Source: Frankia sp. AiPa1
GTDB lineage: Bacteria; Actinomycetota; Actinomycetes; Frankiales; Frankiaceae
Length of the DNA: 64,000 bases
NCBI RefSeq assembly: GCF_023243075.1
Contig: NZ_JALKFZ020000141.1
Span: forward strand, 1 to 64,000
Reading direction: 5' to 3'
Positions within the stretch are counted from its first letter, which is position 1. Each line of letters opens with the position of its first letter. Below the pieces are notes generated by a model that saw nothing but the letters and a program-made list of their open reading frames with translations, searched no databases and was not told the DNA's origin. The translations under genes and the position numbers were made by a program. Below are positions 17,390-26,953 of the stretch, piece by piece.

Positions 17390-17926
17390 GAGAACTCCTT
17401 GAGTTTAAAACCGGGGAGGACGGGCCACTGTCATCTCCCACCATCATTGTGCCCCCGGAGCGAGCACTTCGGGGTGAACGGACAACGTGACGTGGACTGC
17501 AGTCCGCATCATTCGTCGACCTATATGAGCTGGCCCACAGTAATGGCGCTCACAATGCCGGCCCAGTCAGTAACCGGGGTCACAGTAGGTTCATCCGGAA
17601 TTCGGATTCCGCGTAGCGGCGGTCACATTCACCCGTTAACCGGAGCGTCCACTGCCGTTCTACCCACTGCCTCACACTCCACGACCGCCCGATACCTGGC
17701 ACCCGGGGCGCTCACCTCATCCGCAGGCAGACCCCTCGACCAGGGCCGCCCGGAGCCGGCCCGGGAAGCCTCGAGTGACGCCGGCCACCAGAACACGGGC
17801 GAAATCGGGACACTTCCCCCAGCTCGGCCAGCGGCATCCACGAAGAGACCGTCCGAGCTGGTTCCGGTCGCGCGGAAAACGGAATAACACGGCCCGCGCC
17901 ACCTCGCTTCCGGGCCGATCTCACCG
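17390..17926. other. Intergenic stretch without a recognisable gene
   Basis: About 540 bases between a small hypothetical gene and a P450 relic. The base composition is a little lower in GC than the flanks. Open frames across it do not resemble proteins. I see no strong palindrome or repeat. Confidence 0.45.
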
Positions 17927-18250
17927 TCAGAACGTCACCGGAAGGGCGCGCAACCCGTACACCACCGTGTTCGTCCGGAACTCCACCGCGCCGAAGGGCA
18001 CCGCGAGGGCAAGCCCGGGAAAGCGGCGCAGCAGTGCGGGCAGGCCGATGCGCAGCTCCAGGCGGGCCAGCGGAGCGCCGAGGCAGTGATGCCGCCCGAA
18101 GCCGAAGGCGACATGGCCCACGGCTCGGTCGCCACCAGATCCACCGGCCGACCCCGCCCGCTCGACGTCCCCCAGGGCCTGCTCGACGATCTCGGACACC
18201 CGGGCGGCAAGACGCCGCATCCGGGCGCCGGTGAACTCGGAGGTGAGCAT
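17927..18250 (-). pseudogene. Cytochrome P450 relic with 5' truncation and internal deletion
   Basis: The 107-residue frame holds the P450 haem-binding signature FGFGRHHCLGAPLARLE (Cys ligand near residue 57) and the C-terminal strands ending VVYGLRALPVTF. Its first 35 residues (RMLTSEFTGARM, then a VSEIVEQAL helix) match the C-helix region found about 90-110 residues into a normal P450. Everything between, including the I-helix oxygen-binding motif and ExxR, is absent: the frame passes from the C/D region straight to the haem loop through a Gly/Ser linker. A TGA lies in frame three codons before the ATG. Full-length P450s are about 400 residues, so this cannot be an active oxygenase. Confidence 0.85.
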
Positions 18251-18258
18251 CCGGCTTC

Positions 18259-18603
18259 ACCACGGTTCGACCTCGACGCGTTCACCGGTGGAGGCGGAGT
18301 ACGCACATCAGGGAAAGGGAGACCGGTGCTATTCGGCGGCACCACATCGTGCATCCGAACCCAAATACCAGACCGGATTCGAGTCCGCACGCGCCCGACG
18401 GCGAGGCTTCGAGCCAGGCCCGCGCCGATTAAGGCATACCGCAAAGGCAAGGCAGGGCGAATTCCGGACCGACATCACGTGATTTGCTCGAAGCACTTCG
18501 CGGCGCCAGCACACAGGCACCCGAGAAGACCCTGGAGTAGCCGACTATACTTCCCGGAAGGCAGGAACACAGAGGATTCAAGCGCCGTCACAATAGCAGC
18601 GGG
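18259..18603. other. Leader region of the helD-like gene
   Basis: About 345 bases of somewhat lower GC. It contains a TATACT hexamer at 18546-18551, a possible -10 box 53 bases before the GTG at 18604, but no matching -35 at the usual spacing. I did not find the 19-bp rifamycin-associated element in front of the gene. Confidence 0.35.
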
Positions 18604-21348
18604 GTGGCCGATTTGTCAATCGAGGACATGGATTCCGAGCAGGCGTACATCTCGGCTCTCTACGATCGACTTGACGATCTGCGCCGGCGTACTTCGGTCC
18701 GACTGCGTGGAGTGCTCGCGCGGTCGGAGAGCCTGCCGCGGGCCCGGTTCGAACGGGAGGTCGCCAGTGCGGACTGCGCCGCCACGCTGGCCCGGCTGCG
18801 GGCAGCCGAGATCGGACTCTGCTTCGGCCGGCTGGACTTCGACGGCGGCGAGCAGCGCTACGTCGGCCGGATGGGAATCTTCGACGAGGCCGACGACTAC
18901 GCGCCCCTGCTGATCGACTGGCGCACTCCAGCCGCTCGGCCGTTCTACGCGGCGACCGGAGCCGAGCGGCTCGGGGTGCGGCGGCGGCGACACATCGCCA
19001 CCCGCCAGCGCGAGGTCACCGGCCTGGAGGACGACATCTTCGAGATGGCGGACCCCCACGGCAGTGCGGCTCCCGACGGCGCGACCTCCGACGGCGCCGT
19101 GTCCGATGGCGCGGTGTCCGACAGCGCAGGCCTCGAAGGTGCCACCCCGCTCATCGGCGAGCCAGGGTTGTTCGCCACGCTCAATGCGGCCCGCACCGGC
19201 CGGATGAGCGACATCGTCGCGACCATCCAGACCGAGCAGGACCGGATTATTCGATCTGATCACCGCGGCGTCCTCGTCGTGCAGGGCAGCCCCGGTACGG
19301 GAAAGACCGCGGTGGCTCTGCACCGAGCGGCCTATCTGCTTTACACCCACCGCGAGCGGCTCGCCCGCAGCGGAGTTCTCGTTCTGGGGCCGCATCCGGC
19401 GTTCCTGCGCTATATCGAGAACGTGTTGCCGTCCCTCGGCGAGACCAGCGTTGTCAGCGCGACGGTCGACGCGCTCTACCCCGGGGTGACGGTGCGCCGT
19501 GTCGACGAGCCGGCGGTGAGTGAACTCAAGGGGCGGGCGGACCTTGCCGAGGTCATCGCCGCCGCCGTACGCCACCGCCAACGTCTGCCCCGCGCGAACA
19601 CTCTGGAGATCCACACCGACGAGCGACTGCTCCTGCTGGAACGTTCCACCTGTGAACGCGCACGGTCGCTTGCCCGGGAATCCGGCGAGCTGCACAACGA
19701 CGCCCGGCCCATCTTCGTCCGGGCGGTGATCGAGGCGCTGGCTCGTCAGGTCGCGGACGGGTACGCGGCCGAGACGATCACGGCACAGGTGCTGGAAGCC
19801 GACCCGGAGGCGCTCGACCTGCTCGCCCCGGCCGGTTCGGGTGGCTCGAGCCTGCTCGACGATGACGACGTCGCCCAGCTGCGTCGCGAGCTGCGCGCGG
19901 ATCCCGCGGTGCAGGCCACCCTCGAGGAGCTGTGGCCGACGCTGACTCCCGAACTTCTCGTCGCCGAGCTGTACGCCGACCCCGGCACGCTCGCCGCGGT
20001 CGCGCCGCAGTTGTCCGCCGCCGAGCGGCACCTGTTGCACCGTCCGCTCACCGAGGACGACGCCGACGACGAGGACTGGCTGCGCGAGCTGCGGGCGGTG
20101 ACCGACACGGCAACCGACACGGCAACCGACACAGCGACCAGCGCGCCGACCGACACCGCGTCGGCGCCCGCCGGGCCGGCGCTGGCCCCCACCGCACCCG
20201 ACGGCCGCGACCTCGGCGACGAGGACGGACAGGCATCGCCGGGCGGCCCGGCGCGACCGCGACCGGTCGGCGGCTGGAGCGCGGCGGACATCCCGCTACT
20301 CGACGAGGCCGCGGAGCTCCTGGGCGATGACGATCAGGCCGCGAAGGCCGCGGCGCTGCGCGAACGGCTCGCCCGGGTCGCCTACGCCCAGGGCGTGCTC
20401 GACATTCTCTCCCGCGACATCGAGGACGACCCGGAAATCATGATGGCCGTCGACCTCATCGACGCCAGCCGGCTGGCCGAACGGCATGAGGACTCCGATC
20501 CCCGCACGATCGCGCAGCGCGCCTTGGCCGACCGGACCTGGGTATTCGGCCATGTCGTCGTCGACGAGGCGCAGGAACTGTCGGAGATGGCCTGGCGGAT
20601 GGTGATGCGCCGGTGCCCGACCCGCTCGATGACCATCGTCGGTGACGTCGCGCAGACCGGCGACCCGGCCGGCACCACCTCGTGGGAGCGGGTCCTCGCC
20701 CCCTATCCGGCCGCCGGTTTGCCGGCGCGGTGGGAGACGCTGACGGTGAACTACCGCACGCCGGCGGAGATCATGGAGGTCGCCGCCGACGTGCTGGCGA
20801 CGCTGTCCCCGCCCCAGCAGCCTCCCCGTTCGGTGCGCACGGTCGGGCACCGCCCATGGCGGCAGTGGGTCGACGGCCAGGATCTCGGCCCATGCTCAGC
20901 CCGGTTCGTCCTGACCGAGCTGGCACGGCTCGCCGCCGCGGGGAGGTCGGCCTACGGCGATCCCGCCTCGGCGAGGTCCAACGGAACCGCTTCGACGGGG
21001 CGAGGCGCCGAGCCGGCCTCAGCAGGCGGGGCCGGGCGGCTGGCCGTCCTCGTCCCTGCCTCCCGGATCGCCGAGGTGACGGCCGCGGTGCGGTCTGTCG
21101 TGCCCGACGCGGACGCCGGGCCCGGCGCGCTGCTGACGTCCTCGGTCGTGGTGCTCGAGGTTCGCCAGGCCAAAGGGCTGGAGTTCGACTCGGTCCTGCT
21201 GGTCGACCCGGACGCCGTGCTCGCCGAGTCGCCGCGCGGCGCACACGATCTGTACGTCGCGCTCACCCGGGCGACGGACCGCCTCGGGGTTCTGCACACC
21301 GGCGAGATCGCGCCGATGCTCGCCCGTCTCGCCCCCGCGCAGGGGTGA
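18604..21348 (+). CDS. HelD/HelR-like UvrD-family ATPase that recycles RNA polymerase
   Basis: A 914-residue superfamily 1 helicase-like protein. The N-terminal arm (residues 1-75, MDSEQAYISALYDRLDDL and following helices) is the RNA polymerase-inserting coiled coil of HelD. The IDWRTPAARPFYAAT block near residue 110-124 is diagnostic. Walker A is GSPGTGKTA near 229-237, Walker B/helicase motif II is VVVDEAQEL near 657, and later motifs are VGDVAQTGDP, VNYRTP and RQAKGLEFDSV. HelD family proteins detach RNA polymerase from DNA, and HelR gives rifamycin tolerance. Two inserts are unusual: an SDGAV-type repeat near 160-180 and a DTAT-type repeat near 500-512. Either the GTG at 18604 or the ATG at 18628 could be the start. 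Confidence 0.9.
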   Translation: MADLSIEDMDSEQAYISALYDRLDDLRRRTSVRLRGVLARSESLPRARFEREVASADCAATLARLRAAEIGLCFGRLDFDGGEQRYVGRMGIFDEADDYAPLLIDWRTPAARPFYAATGAERLGVRRRRHIATRQREVTGLEDDIFEMADPHGSAAPDGATSDGAVSDGAVSDSAGLEGATPLIGEPGLFATLNAARTGRMSDIVATIQTEQDRIIRSDHRGVLVVQGSPGTGKTAVALHRAAYLLYTHRERLARSGVLVLGPHPAFLRYIENVLPSLGETSVVSATVDALYPGVTVRRVDEPAVSELKGRADLAEVIAAAVRHRQRLPRANTLEIHTDERLLLLERSTCERARSLARESGELHNDARPIFVRAVIEALARQVADGYAAETITAQVLEADPEALDLLAPAGSGGSSLLDDDDVAQLRRELRADPAVQATLEELWPTLTPELLVAELYADPGTLAAVAPQLSAAERHLLHRPLTEDDADDEDWLRELRAVTDTATDTATDTATSAPTDTASAPAGPALAPTAPDGRDLGDEDGQASPGGPARPRPVGGWSAADIPLLDEAAELLGDDDQAAKAAALRERLARVAYAQGVLDILSRDIEDDPEIMMAVDLIDASRLAERHEDSDPRTIAQRALADRTWVFGHVVVDEAQELSEMAWRMVMRRCPTRSMTIVGDVAQTGDPAGTTSWERVLAPYPAAGLPARWETLTVNYRTPAEIMEVAADVLATLSPPQQPPRSVRTVGHRPWRQWVDGQDLGPCSARFVLTELARLAAAGRSAYGDPASARSNGTASTGRGAEPASAGGAGRLAVLVPASRIAEVTAAVRSVVPDADAGPGALLTSSVVVLEVRQAKGLEFDSVLLVDPDAVLAESPRGAHDLYVALTRATDRLGVLHTGEIAPMLARLAPAQG

Positions 21349-21361
21349 CGAGACGGGCGAG
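21319..21361. terminator. Strong bidirectional terminator overlapping the helD-like stop
   Basis: Perfect 13-bp arms CTCGCCCGTCTCG (21319-21331) and its complement (21349-21361) with a 17-base loop that contains the TGA stop (21346-21348). It lies between converging genes and would serve both. Confidence 0.75.
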
Positions 21362-21395
21362 AAACCTGGATCGGGGCCGGCCCAGCCGCGGCGGG

Positions 21396-24300
21396 CTATC
21401 CCAGGGCCGGCAGCCGCGGCGGTGTGGCTGGAGCCAGGGTCGCCGCCGGGTCGACGAAACCGCCAGTCGCCTCGTCCAGGATGGAGATCCGCGCCTCGGC
21501 GATGTCGAAGTACATGCCGACCAGGCGCAGCGCGCCCGCGTCGACGGCGCGGCGCACCGTCGGCTGCTCGCGCAGGTTCTCCAGCTGCTGGGCGACGTTC
21601 GCGCGGCCGAGCCGCTCGACGGGTGGCAGGTGCTCCGCACCGGGCGGCACGGCGCGGGTGAGCGACGCCGCGGCGTGGGCCAGCCAGCCGGCGAGCGCGG
21701 AGTCGCGTGGGCCGTTACCGGACCCGGCGAGCAGCGCCTTCATAGCGCCACAGGCCGAGTGCCCGCAGACGACGATCGCGGGCACCCGCAGCACCTCGAC
21801 GGCGTAGTCCACCGCGGCGGTGACCGACAGTTCGCTGGAGAAGGGCACCCCGGGGAGGGGTTCGGCCGCGGCGCCGATGCCGACCCCGGCCGCCATGCCA
21901 AGGCCGCGGGCCATGCCCGTCCCGTGGCCGGCCGGCGAGCCGGCGAGCAGCGGGTTCATCCCACCGGACGCGGGCGACGCGCCGGGCGGTCGAGGCACGA
22001 TGTTGCCGACGTTACGCACGGTGAACAGGTCGCCGGGACCGCTGCTGGTGAGGATGTTCGGCACGATCCGCGAGTCGGCGCAGGTCAGGAACAGGGCGCC
22101 CGGCTCCTGCCCGGCAGCGAGACCGTCGAAGGTGTCCCGCAGCAGGGGTGCGGCACGGCGGTGGAACTCCCGCACCCCAACCATGATCGTCCCGACATGG
22201 TCGAGGTCGGCCTGGGCCCGGGTCTGCGGCTGCGGTGCCGATGGGTGGGTCGGCACCGCCGAGGGCTCGGCCAGCGAACCCCCCGCTCCCCAGGCGAGGC
22301 CGGACGGCGAGGCAACTCCCGGCGTCCGGCCCGCCCACGACGCCGGACCGGTCGCCTCCTCCGACGCGTGGCCCGGTGACGACATCAGCTCCGGGAACGA
22401 CAGCTGTTCCGGGTACGACGGCTGTTCCGGGGTCGACATGTGCTCCGGGGACGGCGTCTGATCCGGGGACGGCGTCTGATCCACGGGCGACGCATGGTCC
22501 GGGGACGGTTGGAAGGCGAGCGCGGAACCGGCATCCCGGACCCGCGGCCCGGCCGCCGCGGTGGTGGTGGTGGTGGTGGTGCCGTCCAGCGTCGGCGTGC
22601 CGTCCTGCCACTGCGACCAGGGGGCGAACCAGCGTGGCAGATGCGGAACGACCGTCCGGCGACGTTGCGACAGGTCGGTTCGGCGCAGCCAGACACGGCC
22701 GATCTCGTCGATGTCGACGGATCCTCCCGACGCCTCGTGGGCCGCGCACCAGCCCCGCAGATGGTCGTAGACGGCATGGTCGAGGTAGTCGACGATGAGC
22801 TCGATCGACACGGGTACGCCAGCGGGAATCCGCCCGAGCACGCGGGCCAGGCGGGGCAGCGCGAGGAAGCTCAGGGTCCCCTCTACCTCCACCTGCCACA
22901 GCTCGCCGTCGCGCTGCAGGTGCACGCTGGACCACAGCACCCGGCGCAGCACCAGCACGAGCGCGGTGAGCAGGCCCAAGCCCACCCCCTTGAGCAGGTC
23001 CAACCCGACGACGCCGGCCAGCGTCACGACGTAGACCGGCAGCTCACCGTGCCTGCGGACGTGGCGCAGGTGGGAGATGTCGACCAGGCGCAGCCCGACG
23101 ACGACCAGCAGCCCGGCCAGCGCCGCCAGCGGGATCCACTCGACGGCGAAGCCGAGGAACAGCGCGAATCCGAGCATCCAGACGCCGTGCAGGATCGCCG
23201 AGGCGCGGGTACGCCCGCCGGAGGCGACGTTCGTCGAGCTACGCACGATGACGCCGGTGATGGGCAGGCCACCGATGATGCCGGACAGCAGGTTGGCCGA
23301 GCCCTGACCGATCAGCTCCCGGTCGAGGTCGAGCCGGGGGCCGCGCCAGCCGCGGGAGGTCGCGAGCTGCTCGACGGCGACCGCGGACAGCAGTGACTCC
23401 ACGCTGGCCACGATCGCGACCGTCACCACGCCGAGGATGATCCCTGACCAGTCGCCGTCCGGCAGAGAGGGGAGCTCGACCGCGTCGAACAGCGAGGCGG
23501 GCAGCTCGACCCTGGGCACGTCGAAACCGGCGCCGGCCGCGAACGCGGTACCGGTGACGACGGCGACGAGATAGGCCGGGATACGGCGGATCACCGTGGG
23601 TATGGCCTCGGGCAGCCGCGGCCAGAGCAGGATCACGGCGATCGTCACCAGGCCGACCGTCGTCGCCCCGCTGTGCGGGTCGACGACCGCCCCCGGGATC
23701 GCCTTGATGTTGTCCCAGGCGTGGCTGTCGGCTGAACCGCCGAGCACCACATGGATCTGGCCGAGGACGATGGTCAGACCGATACCACCGAGCATGCCGT
23801 GCACGATGGCCGGCGACACCGCCAGGGAGGCGCGCGCGATCCGGCCCAGACCCAGCAGAATCTGCAGCAGGCCGGCCGCCGCGGTGATCAGACAGGTGAC
23901 CCGCCAGCCATACGTGTTGACCAGGTTGGCCACGATGACGGTGAGGCCAGCGGCCGGGCCGCTGACCTGCAACGGGGCGCCACCCAGCGCGCCGGCGACG
24001 ATACCGCCGATGACGGCGGCCAGCAGCCCCGCGGCCACGGGAGCGCCCGAGGCCACCGCGATGCCGAGCGAGAGCGGCAGGGCGACGACGAACACGACCA
24101 GCGATGCCTGCAGGTCGGGACGCCAGGACGCCCGCGGCGCGGCATCCGCGCCTGGCGGCGCGCCAGGACCGCTATCGATGCCGGTCGTGGAACTGGCGAT
24201 GGCGCGGGAGGCCTGCGCGTCGCTGGCAGCGCCCGGGACGGCGCCGCCAGCCGGCGAGACGGCTCGGCCTGCTCGCCGACGCCGGCGCGAGCCCGGCGGT

Positions 24301-24437
24301 GAATGGCTGTGCCGGCTTGGGGCCGCGGGGGGCGAGGCCGACGACGAAGCCGACGCCGAGGCCGAGAACGAGGTGCTGCTTGACGACGACGGGGATGGGT
24401 CTCCTGACGGCGTCGCCGGTGGAATGGGTGGGCTCAC
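21396..24437 (-). CDS. SulP-family anion transporter fused to a beta carbonic anhydrase
   Basis: A 1013-residue fusion. Residues 1-105 are a low-complexity Ser/Pro/Ala/Arg cytoplasmic leader. About 108-500 is a SulP membrane domain (starts RPDLQASLVVFVVALPLSLGIA; includes LQVSGPAAGLTVIVANLV). A STAS-like domain follows (about 520-600). After a Pro/Ser/Glu-rich linker (about 630-740) comes a beta carbonic anhydrase with zinc ligands in TCADSRIVP and VVCGHSACGAM. SulP-CA fusions are known in actinomycetes (the type of Rv3273) and are thought to import bicarbonate and interconvert it with CO2 at the membrane. The GTG start has AGGAG six bases upstream. Other ions are possible for the SulP part. 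Confidence 0.93.
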   Translation of the reverse strand: MSPPIPPATPSGDPSPSSSSSTSFSASASASSSASPPAAPSRHSHSPPGSRRRRRAGRAVSPAGGAVPGAASDAQASRAIASSTTGIDSGPGAPPGADAAPRASWRPDLQASLVVFVVALPLSLGIAVASGAPVAAGLLAAVIGGIVAGALGGAPLQVSGPAAGLTVIVANLVNTYGWRVTCLITAAAGLLQILLGLGRIARASLAVSPAIVHGMLGGIGLTIVLGQIHVVLGGSADSHAWDNIKAIPGAVVDPHSGATTVGLVTIAVILLWPRLPEAIPTVIRRIPAYLVAVVTGTAFAAGAGFDVPRVELPASLFDAVELPSLPDGDWSGIILGVVTVAIVASVESLLSAVAVEQLATSRGWRGPRLDLDRELIGQGSANLLSGIIGGLPITGVIVRSSTNVASGGRTRASAILHGVWMLGFALFLGFAVEWIPLAALAGLLVVVGLRLVDISHLRHVRRHGELPVYVVTLAGVVGLDLLKGVGLGLLTALVLVLRRVLWSSVHLQRDGELWQVEVEGTLSFLALPRLARVLGRIPAGVPVSIELIVDYLDHAVYDHLRGWCAAHEASGGSVDIDEIGRVWLRRTDLSQRRRTVVPHLPRWFAPWSQWQDGTPTLDGTTTTTTTAAAGPRVRDAGSALAFQPSPDHASPVDQTPSPDQTPSPEHMSTPEQPSYPEQLSFPELMSSPGHASEEATGPASWAGRTPGVASPSGLAWGAGGSLAEPSAVPTHPSAPQPQTRAQADLDHVGTIMVGVREFHRRAAPLLRDTFDGLAAGQEPGALFLTCADSRIVPNILTSSGPGDLFTVRNVGNIVPRPPGASPASGGMNPLLAGSPAGHGTGMARGLGMAAGVGIGAAAEPLPGVPFSSELSVTAAVDYAVEVLRVPAIVVCGHSACGAMKALLAGSGNGPRDSALAGWLAHAAASLTRAVPPGAEHLPPVERLGRANVAQQLENLREQPTVRRAVDAGALRLVGMYFDIAEARISILDEATGGFVDPAATLAPATPPRLPALG

Positions 24438-24982
24438 GTCATCTCCTCGGGAACGGGGCTAGAGGAAGCGCCTGGTGGGGAGGCCTGAAACGGCAATGGT
24501 CCAGCGGCCACACCGCTGATCGTCACCAAGGCACCCGTTTCGTCCCCACCTGTCCGCTGCCTGCGGTGACGGATGTCGTACCCGGTTGAACGATCCGGGT
24601 CGCCTGAAAGTTTCGGTGCGTGAGGAATCGATCATCGCCGCGTGACCATTCGACCGCATCGGGCGTGTCCATCCCAGGATCTCAATGGCCCGCAATAACG
24701 GATAAAACCGACCATATGCGCCCCGGCCAAGGTCCCCTGAGCCGAGGGCCGCCCGGCCGTGGCCGCGCGATCCTCAACCCGTTTCGAGGTAGGCCCGGCA
24801 GGCGTGGGCCATGCCATGGACGATCTCTCCCCGACGACCTCTGATGATGGCCACGTCGGCCAGGAGCCACCGCCCGGCCAGGGCGCTCGGCGGGCGAAGG
24901 GGTCTGGAGCAGGCCGGCTGAACCGCCCTTCGCAGCCGATCCGCGACTGTTCGTCGCCGGACATTCACCGTATCCTCGCCAG
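24438..24982. other. Divergent intergenic region, no gene seen
   Basis: About 545 bases separating the SulP-CA fusion and the DUF2142-like membrane gene, which read away from each other. No frame resembles a protein. Promoters for both must be here, but I cannot place them. Confidence 0.45.
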
Positions 24983-26953
24983 GTGTCCTACTTTGGGTGG
25001 GCATCGTCCTTCCACGGGGGCTGGCCGGCAGTGGTACGGACCCTGGTGGTACGGACCCTGGTGATGGCCGGGTTCGCTCTGCTGCTCGCTGCCTGGGTGG
25101 GGACCAACGCTCCGGGGTTCGGGCCCGACGAGCCGGCGAACTTCATCAAGGAGGTGGGTGCCGGCACCGGTCAGTGGACGGGTGTCCCGGGCCGGCTGGC
25201 CCATCCGGCCTTCGGCAACCAGCCCGGAGCCCCCGAGCGCATCGCCTGGATCAACCGCGACAGCCGGGTGTTCCGCCTGCCGGCCGGGCTTGACCCCGGC
25301 GCCGCCCACTTCCCGTGCGACCTGTTCCGCAACGGGAAGTCCGTGCGCTGCCTCGACCGGCCGCATACCCGCCCCGCGGCCACGCGGGCGCTGAGTTATG
25401 TCGGCACCTACGAGCCGTACGTGTATGCCGTGCCCGGCGCGGCCATGGCGCGTACGCACACCGCGCTCGGCGCGCTCTACACCGGCCGGGCGGTGACCGC
25501 CGGGCTGGTCTCGGTGCTGCTGGCCCTCGCACTCGCCGCCGGATGGGACAGTCGCGCCGACGCCGTGTCCATGGCCGGCGTGCTGCTGGCGGCCTCACCG
25601 ATGGTGCTGTTCCTCGGCTCGGTGCTCGGCACGAACGGCATAGAGATCGCCGGTGTGCTCGCCCTGTACGCGACGGTACTGCGGATGGGTCGACCGGGCC
25701 GGACGCCCGCCTGGACCTGGCCGGCGGCGGGCATCGTCGGCGCGCTGGTGGCACTCTCACGGCCCACCGGTCCGGCCTGGGTGCTCCTCGCCCCGGTCAT
25801 CGGCTGGCTGCTCGCCGCGCGCCGAACCGACCAGCCGACCCACGCCGCCGACCACCCCGCCGCCCCGTTCCCGGCCGTCGCCTTCCCCGCTACGCACCCA
25901 CCCGGCTCCGCGCCCGGCTCGCCGGACGACCACGGCACCAACCGTCGGCGCGTCTGGCGGATTCTGTGGCTGCTCCCGGCGGCGGGCGGCGTCACCGCCA
26001 CCCTGTTGTGGGAGCGTGCCGTGCAGCCCCATCCGGGAATCCACCGCGCGGTGGTCGCCGAGGGACTGCGCCGGCTGGACGTCGACGCCCAGGCGTGGAC
26101 CCGGCAGTGGGTGGGGGTGTTCGGCTGGGCGAGCCTGCCGATGCCGTCGTTCACCTACCGTCTGTGGTGGGCCGCGGTGGTCGTGCTCGTCGTGGTCGCG
26201 CTCGTGCTCGGCTCGGCGCGGACCCGGCTGGGGTTCGTCGTCGTGCTGCTCGGCGCCGCGTCCCTCGCCGTCGGGCTGGACGTGCTGGTGCTGCGCCAGA
26301 CCCGCTTCCCGGTCTACGGTCGCTATCTGCTGCCACTGGCCGTGCTGGTGCCGCTGTGCGCCGGTGAGCTGGTCACCCGGCAGGCACACCGGCTGCCCAT
26401 GGCTCTACGGCGGATCACGCAGGCCGCGGTGCTCCTGCTGGTCACCGCGGTGCATCTGGCAGGCCTGTGGGCCGACGGACGGCGCTACGCGGTCGGCGAC
26501 CACGGCCCGGCCTGGTTCCTCGACGACGCGCAGTGGACGCCGCGCGGCGGCTGGGCGCTGTGGGGCGCCGTGGCCCTCGCCGGCGGCGCCTGCCTGCTCG
26601 GTGCCGCCCTCGCGGGCCTGGTCACCGGTGAGCACTCAGCCGCGACGGCACCCGGGGCGCCCGACGGTCCTCCCTCCCGGCGCCGCCCAGGCCGCCCGCT
26701 CGACGGCCGCCCGCTCCGGGGCCGTGCTCTCGATGGCCTGGCTGTCCAGGCCGGCCGGGCCGACGGCGACGACCTCGACGACCCTGACCTCGACGGCCGC
26801 GCACTCGACGATCGTGCCCTCCATCGGCCTCCCAGCGCTGCCACCGCCGCACGGGAGGCGCACGCCGACGCCGTCATCCCCGGGTGTGGGGATCAGGAGC
26901 GCCGGGCGCCCCCGCCGAACCGCCTGCGGCGATCTCCGCGCGGGCCCGGGTGA
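24983..26953 (+). CDS. DUF2142-like polytopic membrane protein
   Basis: A 656-residue integral membrane protein with about ten to twelve hydrophobic segments. The N-terminal segment is followed by GTNAPGFGPDEPANF (near residues 37-51), the acidic first-loop motif seen in DUF2142 and GT-C-like glycosyltransferase proteins, so a role in cell-envelope sugar transfer is possible but unproven. The last 100 residues are hydrophilic and Asp/Arg/Pro-rich and likely disordered. The GTG start at 24983 (AGGTG context) lacks a strong ribosome site. The 3' end overlaps the converging DUF1003 gene by 80 bases, all within the low-complexity tails. Confidence 0.75.
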   Translation: MSYFGWASSFHGGWPAVVRTLVVRTLVMAGFALLLAAWVGTNAPGFGPDEPANFIKEVGAGTGQWTGVPGRLAHPAFGNQPGAPERIAWINRDSRVFRLPAGLDPGAAHFPCDLFRNGKSVRCLDRPHTRPAATRALSYVGTYEPYVYAVPGAAMARTHTALGALYTGRAVTAGLVSVLLALALAAGWDSRADAVSMAGVLLAASPMVLFLGSVLGTNGIEIAGVLALYATVLRMGRPGRTPAWTWPAAGIVGALVALSRPTGPAWVLLAPVIGWLLAARRTDQPTHAADHPAAPFPAVAFPATHPPGSAPGSPDDHGTNRRRVWRILWLLPAAGGVTATLLWERAVQPHPGIHRAVVAEGLRRLDVDAQAWTRQWVGVFGWASLPMPSFTYRLWWAAVVVLVVVALVLGSARTRLGFVVVLLGAASLAVGLDVLVLRQTRFPVYGRYLLPLAVLVPLCAGELVTRQAHRLPMALRRITQAAVLLLVTAVHLAGLWADGRRYAVGDHGPAWFLDDAQWTPRGGWALWGAVALAGGACLLGAALAGLVTGEHSAATAPGAPDGPPSRRRPGRPLDGRPLRGRALDGLAVQAGRADGDDLDDPDLDGRALDDRALHRPPSAATAAREAHADAVIPGCGDQERRAPPPNRLRRSPRGPG

